Shown: piece after piece, positions 26,566-35,800 of the stretch
Layout of the letters: the number at the start of each line of letters is the position of its first letter
Position numbering within the stretch: position 1 is the stretch's first letter
Assembly (NCBI GenBank): GCA_020725665.1
Contig: DYEO01000018.1
Location: 1 to 64,000, forward strand
Length of the DNA: 64,000 bases
Source of the DNA: Dethiobacter sp.
Lineage (GTDB): Bacteria; Bacillota; Dethiobacteria; DTU022; UBA8154
Reading direction: 5' to 3'
Program-made: the position numbers and the translations under genes
Notes under the pieces: generated by a model
What the model was told of the DNA's origin: nothing
What the model saw: only the letters and a program-made list of their open reading frames with translations
Database searches by the model: none

Positions 26566-26913
26566 TTACGGCAATAACGCACCTAACGGACGCCCCCCCA
26601 GAAGATGATAATGGAGGTGATAGACGACCTGGCCGGACTCCGGCCCGCAGTTTACCAGGACACGGTAACCCTTCTCCGCCAGGCCCTGGTCGGCGGCAAT
26701 CTTTTTAAGCACCAGGGCTATATGACCGATAAGCTCCTTGTGCCGCGGTTCAAAATCATTAAAAGTGGCAAGATGCTCCCGGGGAATAAGCAGGATGTGC
26801 ACCGGTGCGGCGGGATTTATATCCTTAAAGGCAAAGACCTGATCATCTGCATAGACAACATCCGCCGGTATTTTTCCCGCAATAATCCGGCAAAAAATGC
26901 ATTCTTCCAACAT
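26566..26913 (-). CDS. HIT-family nucleotide-binding protein
   Basis: Histidine-triad proteins hydrolyse or transfer nucleotidyl groups (HinT-like purine nucleoside phosphoramidase). The signature HLHYHLLGG gives the His-x-His-x-His triad, and CIFCRIIAGKIPADVVY is the usual N-terminus. The ATG at 26913 has a GGGAGGTG SD and gives 115 aa, the normal HinT size. A TATAAT at 26949-26954 with a TTTCCA 17 bp further is a possible promoter. It diverges from mnmH. Confidence 0.94.
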   Translation of the reverse strand: MLEECIFCRIIAGKIPADVVYADDQVFAFKDINPAAPVHILLIPREHLATFNDFEPRHKELIGHIALVLKKIAADQGLAEKGYRVLVNCGPESGQVVYHLHYHLLGGRPLGALLP

Positions 26914-27020
26914 TAACACCTCCCTGCGGTTATGCTTCATCGTGGATTATTATAACACTTTGACGAAAGAGTGGAAAGGAGCAAGGGTAAAAAATGAACG
27001 GCATGCACAGCCCCCCTTTT

Positions 27021-27119
27021 GGTTGTACAGACGCCCCTACTTTCATGAAAAGGATTATTCTGCTATAATAGCGTTGGTTTACAACAGCTCTGTAGGGGGC
27101 GGTCTCTGTACCGCCCCGC
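27021..27119. repeat. Half and full GTAGGGG palindromes upstream of mnmH
   Basis: 27021-27040 holds only the GACGCCCCTAC arm, while 27092-27119 is a complete palindrome (GTAGGGGGCGGTCTCTGTAC...). A TATAAT at 27064-27069 lies between them and could serve mnmH, although its -35 (TTTCAT) is poor. Confidence 0.65.
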
Positions 27120-27162
27120 TAAACCCGCTGCACCACCGGACGATTAAAGGAGCTATAAAGAG

Positions 27163-28215
27163 ATGAACGGAGAGCTGACAATAAAAGAAGTTATGGAACT
27201 GGCCGACCCTGTTTTTATTGACCTGCGTTCCCCTCTGGAATACAGGAAGGGTACCATTCCCGGTGCGGTCAATATCCCCCTCTTTGACGATCAGGAGCGG
27301 GAAATAATCGGTACCGTCTATAAGCGCGATCGTAAAGAAGCGCGGAACCGGGGAGTGGCTTTCGTTTCACCAAAGCTGCCCCAAATCTTCGCTGCCATTG
27401 AAGAGCAGGGACGAAAAGGAATTCCTGTGCTCTTTTGCTGGCGGGGAGGTCAGCGCAGTAAAGTTCTCTATGATCTGTTAAGATCGCTGGAAATAGAGGC
27501 TTACCGGCTGGAGGGGGGCTACAAGGCATATCGCAGATATGTCCTGGATCGTCTCGACACCAGCATCATGCAAAAGCCCGTCTATGTACTAAACGGACTA
27601 ACGGGCGTGGGGAAAACGGTTGTTTTGCAACTGCTGGAGGAGATGGGCTGTCCGGTTATGGACCTGGAGGGGCTGGCCGGCCACCGCGGTTCCCTTTTCG
27701 GGCACCTGGGCATTACGGAACAACGCACCCAGAAGGATTTCGACGCCCTCTTGCTAAAGCGCCTGGATGAGCTGGATGAAGCGGACTACCTGTTGGTGGA
27801 GGGAGAAGGAAAAAGGATCGGGCCCGTTTACGTACCCGATTTCTTCTTCAAAGCGATGCAGGAGGGGAAACACATCCTCTTGACGGCTCCTCTGGAGGTG
27901 CGTGTACAAAGGATCCTCGCTACTTACAGCCCCCGCAGTGAGGAAGATCTGCAACAGGTGCAAGAGGCAATATTCTCCCTGGAGAAGTATGTGGGTTTTA
28001 AAACCGTACAGCTCTACCAGCAGCTTTTAAACGAGGGAAACTACCACGAACTGGTAAGCCGGCTCTGCAGCCACTACTACGATCGTCTATACGACGATGC
28101 CAATCCGCAGAAAAGGTCTTTTGACCTCGTAGTGGACAGCAGCGATCCCGGACAGGCGGCAAAAGCAATCCGGCAGTTTATCCTGACACAGCAATGCGCC
28201 GGAGTGAAACAATAA
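27163..28215 (+). CDS. mnmH: tRNA 2-selenouridine synthase MnmH
   Basis: MnmH (SelU/YbbB) converts 2-thiouridine to 2-selenouridine at the tRNA wobble position using selenophosphate. An N-terminal rhodanese domain with its Cys (VLFCWRGGQRSKVLYDLL, near residue 97) is followed by a P-loop (NGLTGVGKTVVLQLLEE, about residue 145) and a C-terminal helical part. At 350 aa it is full length, with a clear AAAGGAG SD. It implies a selenophosphate synthetase elsewhere in the genome. The broken yedF at 61.7 kb belongs to the same trait. Confidence 0.95.
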   Translation: MNGELTIKEVMELADPVFIDLRSPLEYRKGTIPGAVNIPLFDDQEREIIGTVYKRDRKEARNRGVAFVSPKLPQIFAAIEEQGRKGIPVLFCWRGGQRSKVLYDLLRSLEIEAYRLEGGYKAYRRYVLDRLDTSIMQKPVYVLNGLTGVGKTVVLQLLEEMGCPVMDLEGLAGHRGSLFGHLGITEQRTQKDFDALLLKRLDELDEADYLLVEGEGKRIGPVYVPDFFFKAMQEGKHILLTAPLEVRVQRILATYSPRSEEDLQQVQEAIFSLEKYVGFKTVQLYQQLLNEGNYHELVSRLCSHYYDRLYDDANPQKRSFDLVVDSSDPGQAAKAIRQFILTQQCAGVKQ

Positions 28216-28235
28216 AAAAGGGGGGGAAACCCCCC
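28211..28235 (-). terminator. G6/C6 hairpin, terminator in the minus direction
   Basis: Between mnmH and ylbF a GGGGGG-AAA-CCCCCC hairpin is followed, on the minus strand, by CTTTTTT. It would stop transcripts coming leftward from the gene at 28744-29304, which otherwise run antisense through ylbF. Confidence 0.45.
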
Positions 28236-28260
28236 ATTAAACGGAAAGGAGCTTATACAA

Positions 28261-28686
28261 ATGAGTGTTTATGATCACGCCCACGCCCTGGCCAGAGCTA
28301 TTAAAGGATCGCCGGAGTTCCGAAATTTTCTCAAGGTTAAGGAAAAACTGGATCAGGACAAGAGCGCAAAAGAGATGCTCGCCGATTTTCGTAAAGTCCA
28401 GTGGGAACTGCAGAAACAGAAATTGGCTGGTTTGGAGATCGCGCCGGAACAGGAAAAACGCCTCTCCCAGTTACTGGAGATTATTGGCCTCAACCTGTTG
28501 GTTAAGGAATTTCTGGAAACGGAATACCGTTTTAGCATCATGGTCGCCGACATTCAAAAGATCATCGGGGATGCCATGGAGCCACTCCTTTCTGCTGAAT
28601 GGATAGCAGATCTCGGGGATCAATCCCCTGCTGCGGCGCCTGCAGGAGAAGAGAACCAGGCAGCGACAAAGCAAAACGAATTTTAG
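28261..28686 (+). CDS. YlbF/YmcA family protein
   Basis: This is a small helical protein of the YlbF family (DUF964). In B. subtilis, YlbF, YmcA and YaaT form a complex that steers RNase Y processing and affects sporulation and competence. The 141-aa protein shows the family core (HALARAIKGSPEFRNFLKVK, LSQLLEIIGLNLLVKEFLET). The tail after residue 120 is Ala/Gln-rich and probably disordered. It has a GGAAAGGAG SD and follows mnmH by 45 bp. Confidence 0.85.
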   Translation: MSVYDHAHALARAIKGSPEFRNFLKVKEKLDQDKSAKEMLADFRKVQWELQKQKLAGLEIAPEQEKRLSQLLEIIGLNLLVKEFLETEYRFSIMVADIQKIIGDAMEPLLSAEWIADLGDQSPAAAPAGEENQAATKQNEF

Positions 28687-28743
28687 TATACTGACAGTTC
28701 TGCGCAAACCCCCGCGAAGGCAGCCGGTGGGGAAGACGGCGTT

Positions 28744-29304
28744 TTACTTGGCGTCTTTTTCTTCCTCGTCTTTCTCATCTGCCTCTGCACCCGCATCCTT
28801 TCTCTCCCAGAAGGGGACGATGCGGCTCAACAACCGGTTTTCGTTATCCACAAAATTCCAGACCGCCCCATCATGATCAACATCCCGGCGGTCCACGGTG
28901 ATCACGTGGAAATACTTTTCTTTCGGCTCCACCTCGACGCGGATCTCCACTCCCTCACCAAGGGCGGGAAGCACATTCAAACCCTGGATCTCACCATTTA
29001 CGGCAAAAACAGCAACCTCCTGAGCTGCGTTAAAGGGGTAATCGGGAAGGGCCAACCCCAAATCGCGGGAAACCCTGGCCCACTCTTCGTAATCAGCCAC
29101 CAGGGTAAAGGAGACAGGTGCAGAGAGAACACCACTATCCGTCGTGGTAAACATGATACCCCCGACCTCTTCGGGAGGTGCCACCACCTGTTCCGCGCGG
29201 AAAAAATTGTCGTAAACCGTCAGGCTCAGAAGCAAAACCAATAGAAACAACAACGGGATCAGGCGCCGCACCTCAACAACAAAGAACTTGCCTTTTTTCT
29301 TCAT
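28744..29304 (-). CDS. Hypothetical membrane-anchored protein
   Basis: From the ATG at 29304 (SD GGAGGGGAGAA) the protein is 186 aa: a basic start, one transmembrane helix (RLIPLLFLLVLLLSLTVYD), an extracytoplasmic beta-rich domain and a highly acidic tail (AEADEKDEEEKDAK). The pattern EVAVFAVNGEIQGLNVL ... YFHVITVDR faintly recalls the PrcB C-terminal fold, but I cannot claim it. It follows mtaB on the same strand; 37 further upstream codons are open but lack an SD. Confidence 0.6.
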   Translation of the reverse strand: MKKKGKFFVVEVRRLIPLLFLLVLLLSLTVYDNFFRAEQVVAPPEEVGGIMFTTTDSGVLSAPVSFTLVADYEEWARVSRDLGLALPDYPFNAAQEVAVFAVNGEIQGLNVLPALGEGVEIRVEVEPKEKYFHVITVDRRDVDHDGAVWNFVDNENRLLSRIVPFWERKDAGAEADEKDEEEKDAK

Positions 29305-29419
29305 CGTTCTCCCCTCCGCATAAAAATACTTATCTTTCCCATGATCATATGCAAGGGCAAGAGCGAATATGACAGCAGCGGCCCTGAAAAATGGCAGAGC
29401 CCGTCCCGCCGGCATGAGT

Positions 29420-29454
29420 AAAAGTCAAATGCCAAAAGTCAAAAGTCAAAAGTA
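29420..29454. repeat. Heptamer array, 5 units
   Basis: AAAAGTC, AAATGCC, AAAAGTC, AAAAGTC, AAAAGTA in perfect 7-bp register; the last unit merges with the GTAGGG end of the next element. Confidence 0.85.
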
Positions 29455-29541
29455 GGGAACGGTGCCCCCACCGTTCCGCTGTTTCAAAACCATATTTTTC
29501 TCTATTGTGATATCCGGAACGACGAGGGCGTCGTTCCCTAC
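29452..29541 (+). mobile_element. Bipartite MITE-like element, long copy
   Basis: This 90-bp element is bounded by GTAGGGAACG and its exact complement CGTTCCCTAC. It contains two hairpins (GGAACGGTG/CACCGTTCC and GGAACGACG/CGTCGTTCC) joined by a linker. A second copy lies inverted at 36949-37015 without a 21-bp stretch of the linker. Its right edge contains the TAG stop of mtaB. There is no coding capacity, so any mobility would depend on an enzyme elsewhere. Confidence 0.7.
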
Positions 29542-31079
29542 GAACCGATAAGGCCCCGGAGGTATTCCGGGGTACCGGGCTGCAGCAGCACATCCCGCAC
29601 CTGGCCGCGCAGGTCGGCGTCAGCCCGGACGCGGACACGCAGGTACTGGGAGGTCAACCCCTCCAGCAGCAGGGGGGGTTGCCGGTCTCTTACGCGCAGT
29701 GGAGGTGCTGAATCAGGGGCTTCCCTGGTTTCTTCCACGGTATCTACAATTTTTTCGAAAAGAACCGGCACTGTACGGCCGTAAAAACCCTGCTGGAAAG
29801 CCCGGGAAAGTGCCTTGCCGAGGGCAATCATACTGCGGCTGCGCTCTTTTTTGACTGCAGACGGAACAGGCGGGCCCATCTTCGCCGCCCTGGTGCCGCG
29901 CCGGGGCGAAAAGGGGAAAACGTGCAGCCGGCTGAAAGCGCACTCCCGCACAAAGGCAAGAGAATTTTGGAAATGCTCTTCCTCTTCCCCGGGAAAACCG
30001 ACGATGATATCGGTGCTCACCGCCAAGTCGGAAATATTAGCGCGGAGTTCTTTTAGCAGGTTGCGGAAAAAGGCGGTGTCGTACTGTCGTCCCATGCTTT
30101 GCAGGATGGTATCATCCCCGCTTTGCAGAGGGATATGCAGGTGGCGGCAGATATTTTCACTGCCGGAAATGACAGCGATAAGCGGGGCGCTGAAATCGGC
30201 CGGCTCCAGGGAGCTGAGACGGAGCCGCTGCAGACCCGGAAGGTGTACTGCTTCCTCCAGGAAACGGGCCAGCGTTGTGGGAGGGGTCAGATCGACGCCG
30301 TAAAGACCAAGGTGAATGCCCGTAAGCACCACCTCCCGGTAACCGGCATCAATGATTTCGCGCAGGCTGGCCAGACCCTGCTGCGGGGGAAGGCTGCGCA
30401 GGGGGCCACGGGCGAGGGGTATGACACAATAACTGCAGTAGCAGTCGCAGCCGTCCTGGATCTTGAGAAAGGCCCTCGTTCTACCCTGCTCCGGCGTCCA
30501 GGGCAGCCACTCGAAAGGGGCCCCGGGGTCATAGGGCTTGACCTGCCGGTCTATCTCTTCGCCCTGCAGTTTACGTTTCACCAGACCGGGTAAACGGAGC
30601 CGCTCCGCCGTGCCGGCCAGCAGATCGACGCCGGGGAGGGCGGCTACTGTCCCGGGGTCGACCTGGGGATAACAACCGCATACAGCCACCAGGGCCTGGG
30701 GATTAAGCCGCCTGGCCCGGCGGATCAGTTGCCGCGCTTTGCGGTCGGCCTGGTGGGTAACAGTACAGGTATTAATCAAGTAGACATCGGCATAATCATC
30801 GAATTCAACCAAAGAAAAGCCCTCCCGGCGGAATTCCTCCCTGAGGGCTTCTGTTTCAAAATAATTAACCTTGCAGCCGAGCGTGTGCAATGCCACCTTT
30901 GGAGGCACCGCGAAGCACAGGGACGGTTCCATCGTCTTCCCTTCGGCCCTGCGCTGCGCTTCGGGGACGCTTAAATCGTCCTCATCATTCGCTACTTGTT
31001 TTCCGTGGTTATAAATAACTTCATCCATCATTTTCCATGCTTTCTTCAGGTATTGAAAAGTATTTTTAGCCGAGGTCAC
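29538..31079 (-). CDS. mtaB: tRNA N6-threonylcarbamoyladenosine methylthiotransferase MtaB
   Basis: This is a radical SAM enzyme that methylthiolates t6A37 in tRNA. The N-terminal UPF0004 domain (VALHTLGCKVNYFETEALR) binds one 4Fe-4S cluster; the radical SAM triad is CDCYCSYCVIPLARGP; a C-terminal TRAM domain follows. The start is uncertain. The longest frame gives 513 aa and overlaps rsmE by 14 bp, but family similarity begins near residue 58. The ATG at 30932 or GTG at 30908 are alternatives, and the intervening codons include a GGGACGGTTC repeat-like stretch. The stop TAG lies in a MITE-like repeat. Confidence 0.92.
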   Translation of the reverse strand: MTSAKNTFQYLKKAWKMMDEVIYNHGKQVANDEDDLSVPEAQRRAEGKTMEPSLCFAVPPKVALHTLGCKVNYFETEALREEFRREGFSLVEFDDYADVYLINTCTVTHQADRKARQLIRRARRLNPQALVAVCGCYPQVDPGTVAALPGVDLLAGTAERLRLPGLVKRKLQGEEIDRQVKPYDPGAPFEWLPWTPEQGRTRAFLKIQDGCDCYCSYCVIPLARGPLRSLPPQQGLASLREIIDAGYREVVLTGIHLGLYGVDLTPPTTLARFLEEAVHLPGLQRLRLSSLEPADFSAPLIAVISGSENICRHLHIPLQSGDDTILQSMGRQYDTAFFRNLLKELRANISDLAVSTDIIVGFPGEEEEHFQNSLAFVRECAFSRLHVFPFSPRRGTRAAKMGPPVPSAVKKERSRSMIALGKALSRAFQQGFYGRTVPVLFEKIVDTVEETREAPDSAPPLRVRDRQPPLLLEGLTSQYLRVRVRADADLRGQVRDVLLQPGTPEYLRGLIGS

Positions 31080-31815
31080 CCCATAATGCCATAATGACGG
31101 ACAGGACCGCCAGGGGAGCCGTCTGGGCGCTTAAGATGCGTGGACCGAGGCTGACCGTACGAACCGGGGAAAGCTCTTTTAGCTTTTCCATCTCTGCGGC
31201 GGAAAAACCCCCTTCCGGTCCGGTAAAGAGAAGCACTTCCCGTGGTGGAACGTTAATCTCCTGCATTAATGACAACAGCCCCCTCTCCTTTTCATCTTCC
31301 CAGGGGACGATTACCAGCTCTTTATGCGCAGCCAACTGCAGAATCTCAGCAAAGTCCAGGGGGATGTGGACGCGGGGCAGGCAACTGCGCCGGCAGAGTG
31401 CCGCCGCGGCCGCGGCAATTTTTTGCCAGCGGGCACTCTTCTCCGCTCTTTTTGCAGGCGGAAGCTGTACTACGGTACGCCCGGTGAGGACGGGAATGAT
31501 TTCCTTTACGCCAAGTTCCACCGCCATGTGCACTAGACGATCCATTTTCTCGCCCTTGACGATGGAGGCCATGAGGATCACATCCAGAAGAGGCTCGTTA
31601 TTTTGCACCAACTCTTCGACAATAAAGGCCCGCGCAACCTGATCACCCTTTAAGGCGAGGCGGGCCTGCCAGGCCCGCCCCTCTCCATCGGCCAGTACAA
31701 GTGCATCGCCCTCCTGCAGGCGCAGGGCGCGGATATGACGAACCGTTTCCCTGTTCAGCGAAACGGGATTGTTTTGCAATTCCAGGGGAGAAAGAAAAAA
31801 CCACGCTACTGACAT
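31066..31815 (-). CDS. rsmE: 16S rRNA (uracil1498-N3)-methyltransferase RsmE
   Basis: RsmE methylates U1498 of 16S rRNA. The 249-aa SPOUT protein has the N-terminal PUA-like region (HIRALRLQEGDALVLADGEG) and the C-terminal knot with the SAM-binding loop (LLFTGPEGGFSAAEMEKLK ... SLGPRILSAQTAPLAVL). It follows dnaJ by 28 bp. In most Firmicutes prmA lies between these two genes; it is absent here. Confidence 0.95.
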   Translation of the reverse strand: MSVAWFFLSPLELQNNPVSLNRETVRHIRALRLQEGDALVLADGEGRAWQARLALKGDQVARAFIVEELVQNNEPLLDVILMASIVKGEKMDRLVHMAVELGVKEIIPVLTGRTVVQLPPAKRAEKSARWQKIAAAAAALCRRSCLPRVHIPLDFAEILQLAAHKELVIVPWEDEKERGLLSLMQEINVPPREVLLFTGPEGGFSAAEMEKLKELSPVRTVSLGPRILSAQTAPLAVLSVIMALWGDLG

Positions 31816-31843
31816 GGACCGTCTCCTAAAGCTGGGGCGGCCC

Positions 31844-32992
31844 TTATTTGCCGCCCAGTGTATCTTTTACACGGTCAAAGAAACCTTTTTCAGACTGCTC
31901 GGAGAGTTTCGCGCCTCCTGCCTCGGCAAATTCGCGCAGGATTTTTTTCTGGCGGGCGTTGAGGCGGCGCGGCACCTCCACCCTGACGCTTACCAGCAGG
32001 TCACCCCGGCCAAAGCCCCGCAGGTGCGGCAACCCTTTTCCTTTGAGGCGAAAGACCGTGCCGTTCTGCGTTCCCTCGGGGATATGCAACTTGGCCGTAT
32101 CGTCGATGGTGGTTACCTTGATTTCCCCGCCCAATGCGGCGTCAACAATACTGATGGGCACCTGGCAACTCAGATCGTTCCCCTGGCGCTTAAAAATATC
32201 ATGTGGCAGAATATGCATAATTACATAAAGATCGCCGGAAGGGCCGCCGCGCAGCCCACCTTCCCCTTCACCGCTGAGGCGCAGGCGGGAACCGTCTTCC
32301 ACACCCGCCGGAATCTTGACTTCGATTTTTCTTTCCCGCGCTACCCGCCCTTCCCCGCGGCAGTTAGGACAGCGCTCCTTCACGATGCGCCCCTCACCCC
32401 GGCACACCTCACAGGTGCGAATGCTCACAAAACTGCCGAAAGCTGTATTGCGCACCACCTGCTGCTGGCCTGAACCGCCACAGGCGGTACAGCTAACCGG
32501 TGATGAACCTTCCTTGCCGCCACTGCCGTGGCAATCGGGACAGGTTTCCAGGCGGGGGATGTTTATATGTGTTTCTTTACCCTTAACCACTTCTTCGAGG
32601 GTAATCTCCAAATCGTAGCGCAGGTCTGCACCACGCTGCGGACCTGCCTGCTGCTGACGACGTCGCGTCCCCGTGAATCCCCCGCCGAAAAAAGTCTCAA
32701 AAATATCTTCAATACCGGAGGAAAAATCGCCCATACCGCCAAACCCGCCGGCACCGAAACCGCCAAATCCTTCCTGCTGATGGCCGAAGCGGTCATAGCG
32801 GCTCCGCTGTTGCGGATCGGACAAAACATCATAGGCTTCTTTAACCTCCTTGAACTTTGCCTCCATATCTTTATCTCCGGCATTAGCATCGGGGTGGTAC
32901 TGCCGGGCCAGACGACGGTAGGCTTTCTTAATCTCCTCCGGCCCGGCGTCCCTGCTTACCCCAAGCACCTCATAATAATCCCTTTTGGCCAT
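31844..32992 (-). CDS. dnaJ: Chaperone DnaJ
   Basis: DnaJ is the Hsp40 co-chaperone that stimulates DnaK. The J domain ([23 protein letters not shown] present), a Gly/Phe-rich linker ([18 protein letters not shown]), a zinc region with four CxxCxGxG-type repeats ([33 protein letters not shown]) and the C-terminal substrate-binding domains are all present. At 382 aa it is full length. It is the fourth gene of the hrcA-grpE-dnaK-dnaJ heat-shock operon. Confidence 0.97.
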   Translation of the reverse strand: MAKRDYYEVLGVSRDAGPEEIKKAYRRLARQYHPDANAGDKDMEAKFKEVKEAYDVLSDPQQRSRYDRFGHQQEGFGGFGAGGFGGMGDFSSGIEDIFETFFGGGFTGTRRRQQQAGPQRGADLRYDLEITLEEVVKGKETHINIPRLETCPDCHGSGGKEGSSPVSCTACGGSGQQQVVRNTAFGSFVSIRTCEVCRGEGRIVKERCPNCRGEGRVARERKIEVKIPAGVEDGSRLRLSGEGEGGLRGGPSGDLYVIMHILPHDIFKRQGNDLSCQVPISIVDAALGGEIKVTTIDDTAKLHIPEGTQNGTVFRLKGKGLPHLRGFGRGDLLVSVRVEVPRRLNARQKKILREFAEAGGAKLSEQSEKGFFDRVKDTLGGK

Positions 32993-33034
32993 TTACCCTC
33001 TTCGCCCCTTCAACTGGGAAACTTACTTTCAGGT

Positions 33035-33205
33035 ATTCAGAATTCAGAATCCCGAGAATATGCTTCCAGCAACTTACTAACCATTTGCAAGAGAAGTTCT
33101 GTTTCGGAAATATTCTCCACATCAAGATCCTTCGCAAGAACCATGTAATTTGGCGAGTCTTCAAATGTTACCGCAGGTTCTCTTATTCTGACTCCTGACT
33201 CCTGA
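33035..33205 (-). pseudogene. Remnant of a four-helix-bundle gene flanked by heptamers
   Basis: Between dnaK and dnaJ the minus strand has two GGAGTCA heptamers (33189-33202) then a frame reading AVTFEDSPNYMVLAKDLDV...LLEAYSRDSEF, ending in two ATTCTGA heptamers (33035-33048). The start (TFED) resembles the beginning and the rest the end of a TIGR02436-like four-helix-bundle protein, as if the middle were deleted. The upstream 20 bp match those before the remnant at 12727. Confidence 0.5.
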
Positions 33206-33208
33206 CCT

Positions 33209-35074
33209 TTACTTCTTCTCCTCGTCGTCAACCACTTCATAATCGGCATCAACCACACCATCGTCAGCGGCGCCTCCACCGGCCGGCCCTTCCGCCGTTC
33301 CGCCACCGGCCGCACCACCGCCTGCCGCTTCCTGCTCCTTGCGTACCTGTTCATAGAGAGCGGAAGATACTTCATGCAGTTTCGTGCTCAGTTTATCCGA
33401 AGCAGCCTTGATGCGGGAAATATCTTCACCGCCTGCAGCATCTTTCAACTCCTTGATGGCTTTCTCCACTTCACCCTTCTTGTCGGCACTTATCTTATCG
33501 CCAAGATCGCGCAACGTCTTCTCCGAAGAGTATACGAGCGTATCCGCCTGGTTACGCGTTTCTGCAAGCTCCTTGCGTTTCTTGTCATCTTCCGCAAAGT
33601 TTTTCGACTCATTGATCATACGCTCGATCTCTTCACTGCTCAAGCCTGAAGTAGCAGTGATCGTTACCTTCTGCTCCTTGCCGGTTGCCAGGTCCTTGGC
33701 AGAAACATTAACGATACCATTGGCGTCAATATCAAAGGTAACCTCGATCTGCGGCACGCCCCGCGGCGCCGGCGGGATCCCGTCGAGGATAAAGCGTCCC
33801 AGCGTCTTGTTATCCCCAGCCATGGGCCGTTCACCCTGTAAAACGTGAATCTCCACGCTTGTCTGGCTGTCGGCGGCGGTGGAAAAGATCTGTTTTTTAG
33901 AGGTGGGAATGGTCGTGTTCCGGTCAATAATCTTGGTGAAGACACCACCCAGCGTCTCGATCCCCAGGGACAGGGGTGTAACGTCCAGCAGCAGCACATC
34001 CTTGACCTCACCGGAGAGGACCCCGGCCTGAATAGCGGCACCCAGGGCCACCACTTCGTCAGGGTTGACGCCCTTATGCGGATCCTTGCCGAGGATGTCC
34101 TTAATCACCTTCTGCACATAAGGAACACGCGTGGAGCCTCCCACGAGGATAACCTTGTCGATATCCTTGGGACCCAGGCCCGCATCGGAGAGAGCCTGTT
34201 TCATCGGCCCCACCGTCTTATTCACCAGGTCGGAAATCAGGTCTTCGAATTTCGCCCGGGTGAGGTTAAGATCCAGATGCTTGGGCCCATCAGCCGTAGC
34301 CGTAATAAACGGCAGGTTGATGTTCGTTGTGGTCACGCTGGAAAGCTCGATCTTCGCCTTCTCCGCCGCATCCTTCAAGCGTTGCATGGCCATGCGGTCC
34401 TTGCTCAGGTCCACCCCTGTTTCCTTTTTAAATTCAACAACCAGGTAATCCATAACCCGCTGGTCGAAATCATCGCCACCGAGGCGGTTGTTGCCGCTGG
34501 TTGCCTTCACTTCAAAGACGCCCTCACCCAGTTCCAGAATGGAAACATCAAAAGTGCCGCCGCCCAGGTCGTACACCAGGATCGTATGGTCTTCCCCTTT
34601 ATCCAGGCCATAGGCGAGCGCCGCGGCCGTCGGCTCGTTAATAATGCGCAGCACCTCCAGGCCGGCGATCTTGCCCGCATCCTTGGTGGCCTGTCGCTGG
34701 CTGTCACTGAAATAGGCCGGCACGGTGATTACCGCTTTTTCCACTTTTTCACCCAGGTAGCTTTCCGCATCCGCTTTCAATTTCTGCAGGATCATGGCGG
34801 ATATCTCCGGAGGGCCGTAGTTCTTCCCATCTATGTTAACTTTGAAATTGGTACCCATTTCCCGTTTAATCGAGGCAATCGTACGATCGGGGTTGGTAAT
34901 AGCCTGCCTTTTTGCCACCTGGCCGACAATTCTTTCTCCTTCCTTGGTAAAAGCAACTACTGAAGCAGTCAACCTGCTGCCTTCCGCATTGGGGATGATT
35001 TCCGGTTCGCCACCTTCCAATACGGCAATAACTGAGTTCGTAGTTCCTAAGTCAATACCTACTACTTTAGCCAC
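33209..35074 (-). CDS. dnaK: Chaperone DnaK (Hsp70)
   Basis: DnaK is the major Hsp70 chaperone. The ATPase domain signatures are intact ([46 protein letters not shown]), followed by the peptide-binding domain and a Gly/Ala-rich flexible tail ending in an acidic [10 protein letters not shown]. The length of 621 aa is normal. It follows grpE by 67 bp and belongs to the CIRCE-controlled operon. Confidence 0.98.
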   Translation of the reverse strand: MAKVVGIDLGTTNSVIAVLEGGEPEIIPNAEGSRLTASVVAFTKEGERIVGQVAKRQAITNPDRTIASIKREMGTNFKVNIDGKNYGPPEISAMILQKLKADAESYLGEKVEKAVITVPAYFSDSQRQATKDAGKIAGLEVLRIINEPTAAALAYGLDKGEDHTILVYDLGGGTFDVSILELGEGVFEVKATSGNNRLGGDDFDQRVMDYLVVEFKKETGVDLSKDRMAMQRLKDAAEKAKIELSSVTTTNINLPFITATADGPKHLDLNLTRAKFEDLISDLVNKTVGPMKQALSDAGLGPKDIDKVILVGGSTRVPYVQKVIKDILGKDPHKGVNPDEVVALGAAIQAGVLSGEVKDVLLLDVTPLSLGIETLGGVFTKIIDRNTTIPTSKKQIFSTAADSQTSVEIHVLQGERPMAGDNKTLGRFILDGIPPAPRGVPQIEVTFDIDANGIVNVSAKDLATGKEQKVTITATSGLSSEEIERMINESKNFAEDDKKRKELAETRNQADTLVYSSEKTLRDLGDKISADKKGEVEKAIKELKDAAGGEDISRIKAASDKLSTKLHEVSSALYEQVRKEQEAAGGGAAGGGTAEGPAGGGAADDGVVDADYEVVDDEEKK

Positions 35075-35141
35075 AATGTAACCCTCCCTTTTACATATTA
35101 AATTTTTTTAACGCATCAGCAGATGCAACATAAAATTGCAC

Positions 35142-35744
35142 TTATTTTACAGATACTTTAACCATACTGGGCCGTATGACCCGATCCTTCAGTATATAAC
35201 CTTTTTGCAACTCATCCACAATCGTATCGGGGGGGTATTCGCCACTTTCCTCCCGCAAGACAGCCTCATGGTACTGCGGATTGAAGGGTTTCCCTTTACA
35301 CTCAATAACCTTCACCCCTTGCTTTTCCAGCAACTCCTTTAACTGCCTGGTGATCATGGCAACCCCTTCCACGATTCCCTCCGAACCTGTTTCCGTGGAG
35401 GTACAGGCCCTGTCCAGATTGTCAATCACCGGTAGAAGCTTGCAAATGAGATCAAAGGCGGCGTAATCAACAATTTCCTCTCTTTCCGCCCTGGACCGTT
35501 TACGATAATTATCAAAATCGGCCTGCAGGCGCATCAATCTACCCATCAATTCTTCTTTTTCCTGCTCAAGATCGGCAATTTTGCGCTGCAACAGTTCCTG
35601 CTCCGTCGCCTCATCCCCTGCAGCCGGGAGTTCTTCTTCAGCCTCCAGCGGGGCGAAAGGTTCGCGCTTTATTTCAGGATCCCGGTCCTCTGGGCTCTTT
35701 TGCTCCTGAGGTTCATCTGTGTAAACATCATTGTTTTTGCGCAT
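35142..35744 (-). CDS. grpE: Nucleotide exchange factor GrpE
   Basis: GrpE releases ADP from DnaK. From the ATG at 35744 (SD AGAGGTGAT) the protein is 200 aa: an acidic disordered N-terminus, a long coiled coil (about 45-95), and the beta-wing domain (PFNPQYHEAVLREESGEYPP, LQKGYILKDRVIRPSMVKV). The 19 further open codons upstream overlap no useful motif and lack an SD. It lies between hrcA and dnaK. Confidence 0.96.
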   Translation of the reverse strand: MRKNNDVYTDEPQEQKSPEDRDPEIKREPFAPLEAEEELPAAGDEATEQELLQRKIADLEQEKEELMGRLMRLQADFDNYRKRSRAEREEIVDYAAFDLICKLLPVIDNLDRACTSTETGSEGIVEGVAMITRQLKELLEKQGVKVIECKGKPFNPQYHEAVLREESGEYPPDTIVDELQKGYILKDRVIRPSMVKVSVK

Positions 35745-35800
35745 TATGATCACCTCTTTATCTACAGGTTTTCCCAAACTACATGGAATTAAAGGTTGCA

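Noticed and set aside
27754..27963. Reverse-strand frame inside mnmH
   Set aside because: Antisense to an intact enzyme gene, with no start signal.
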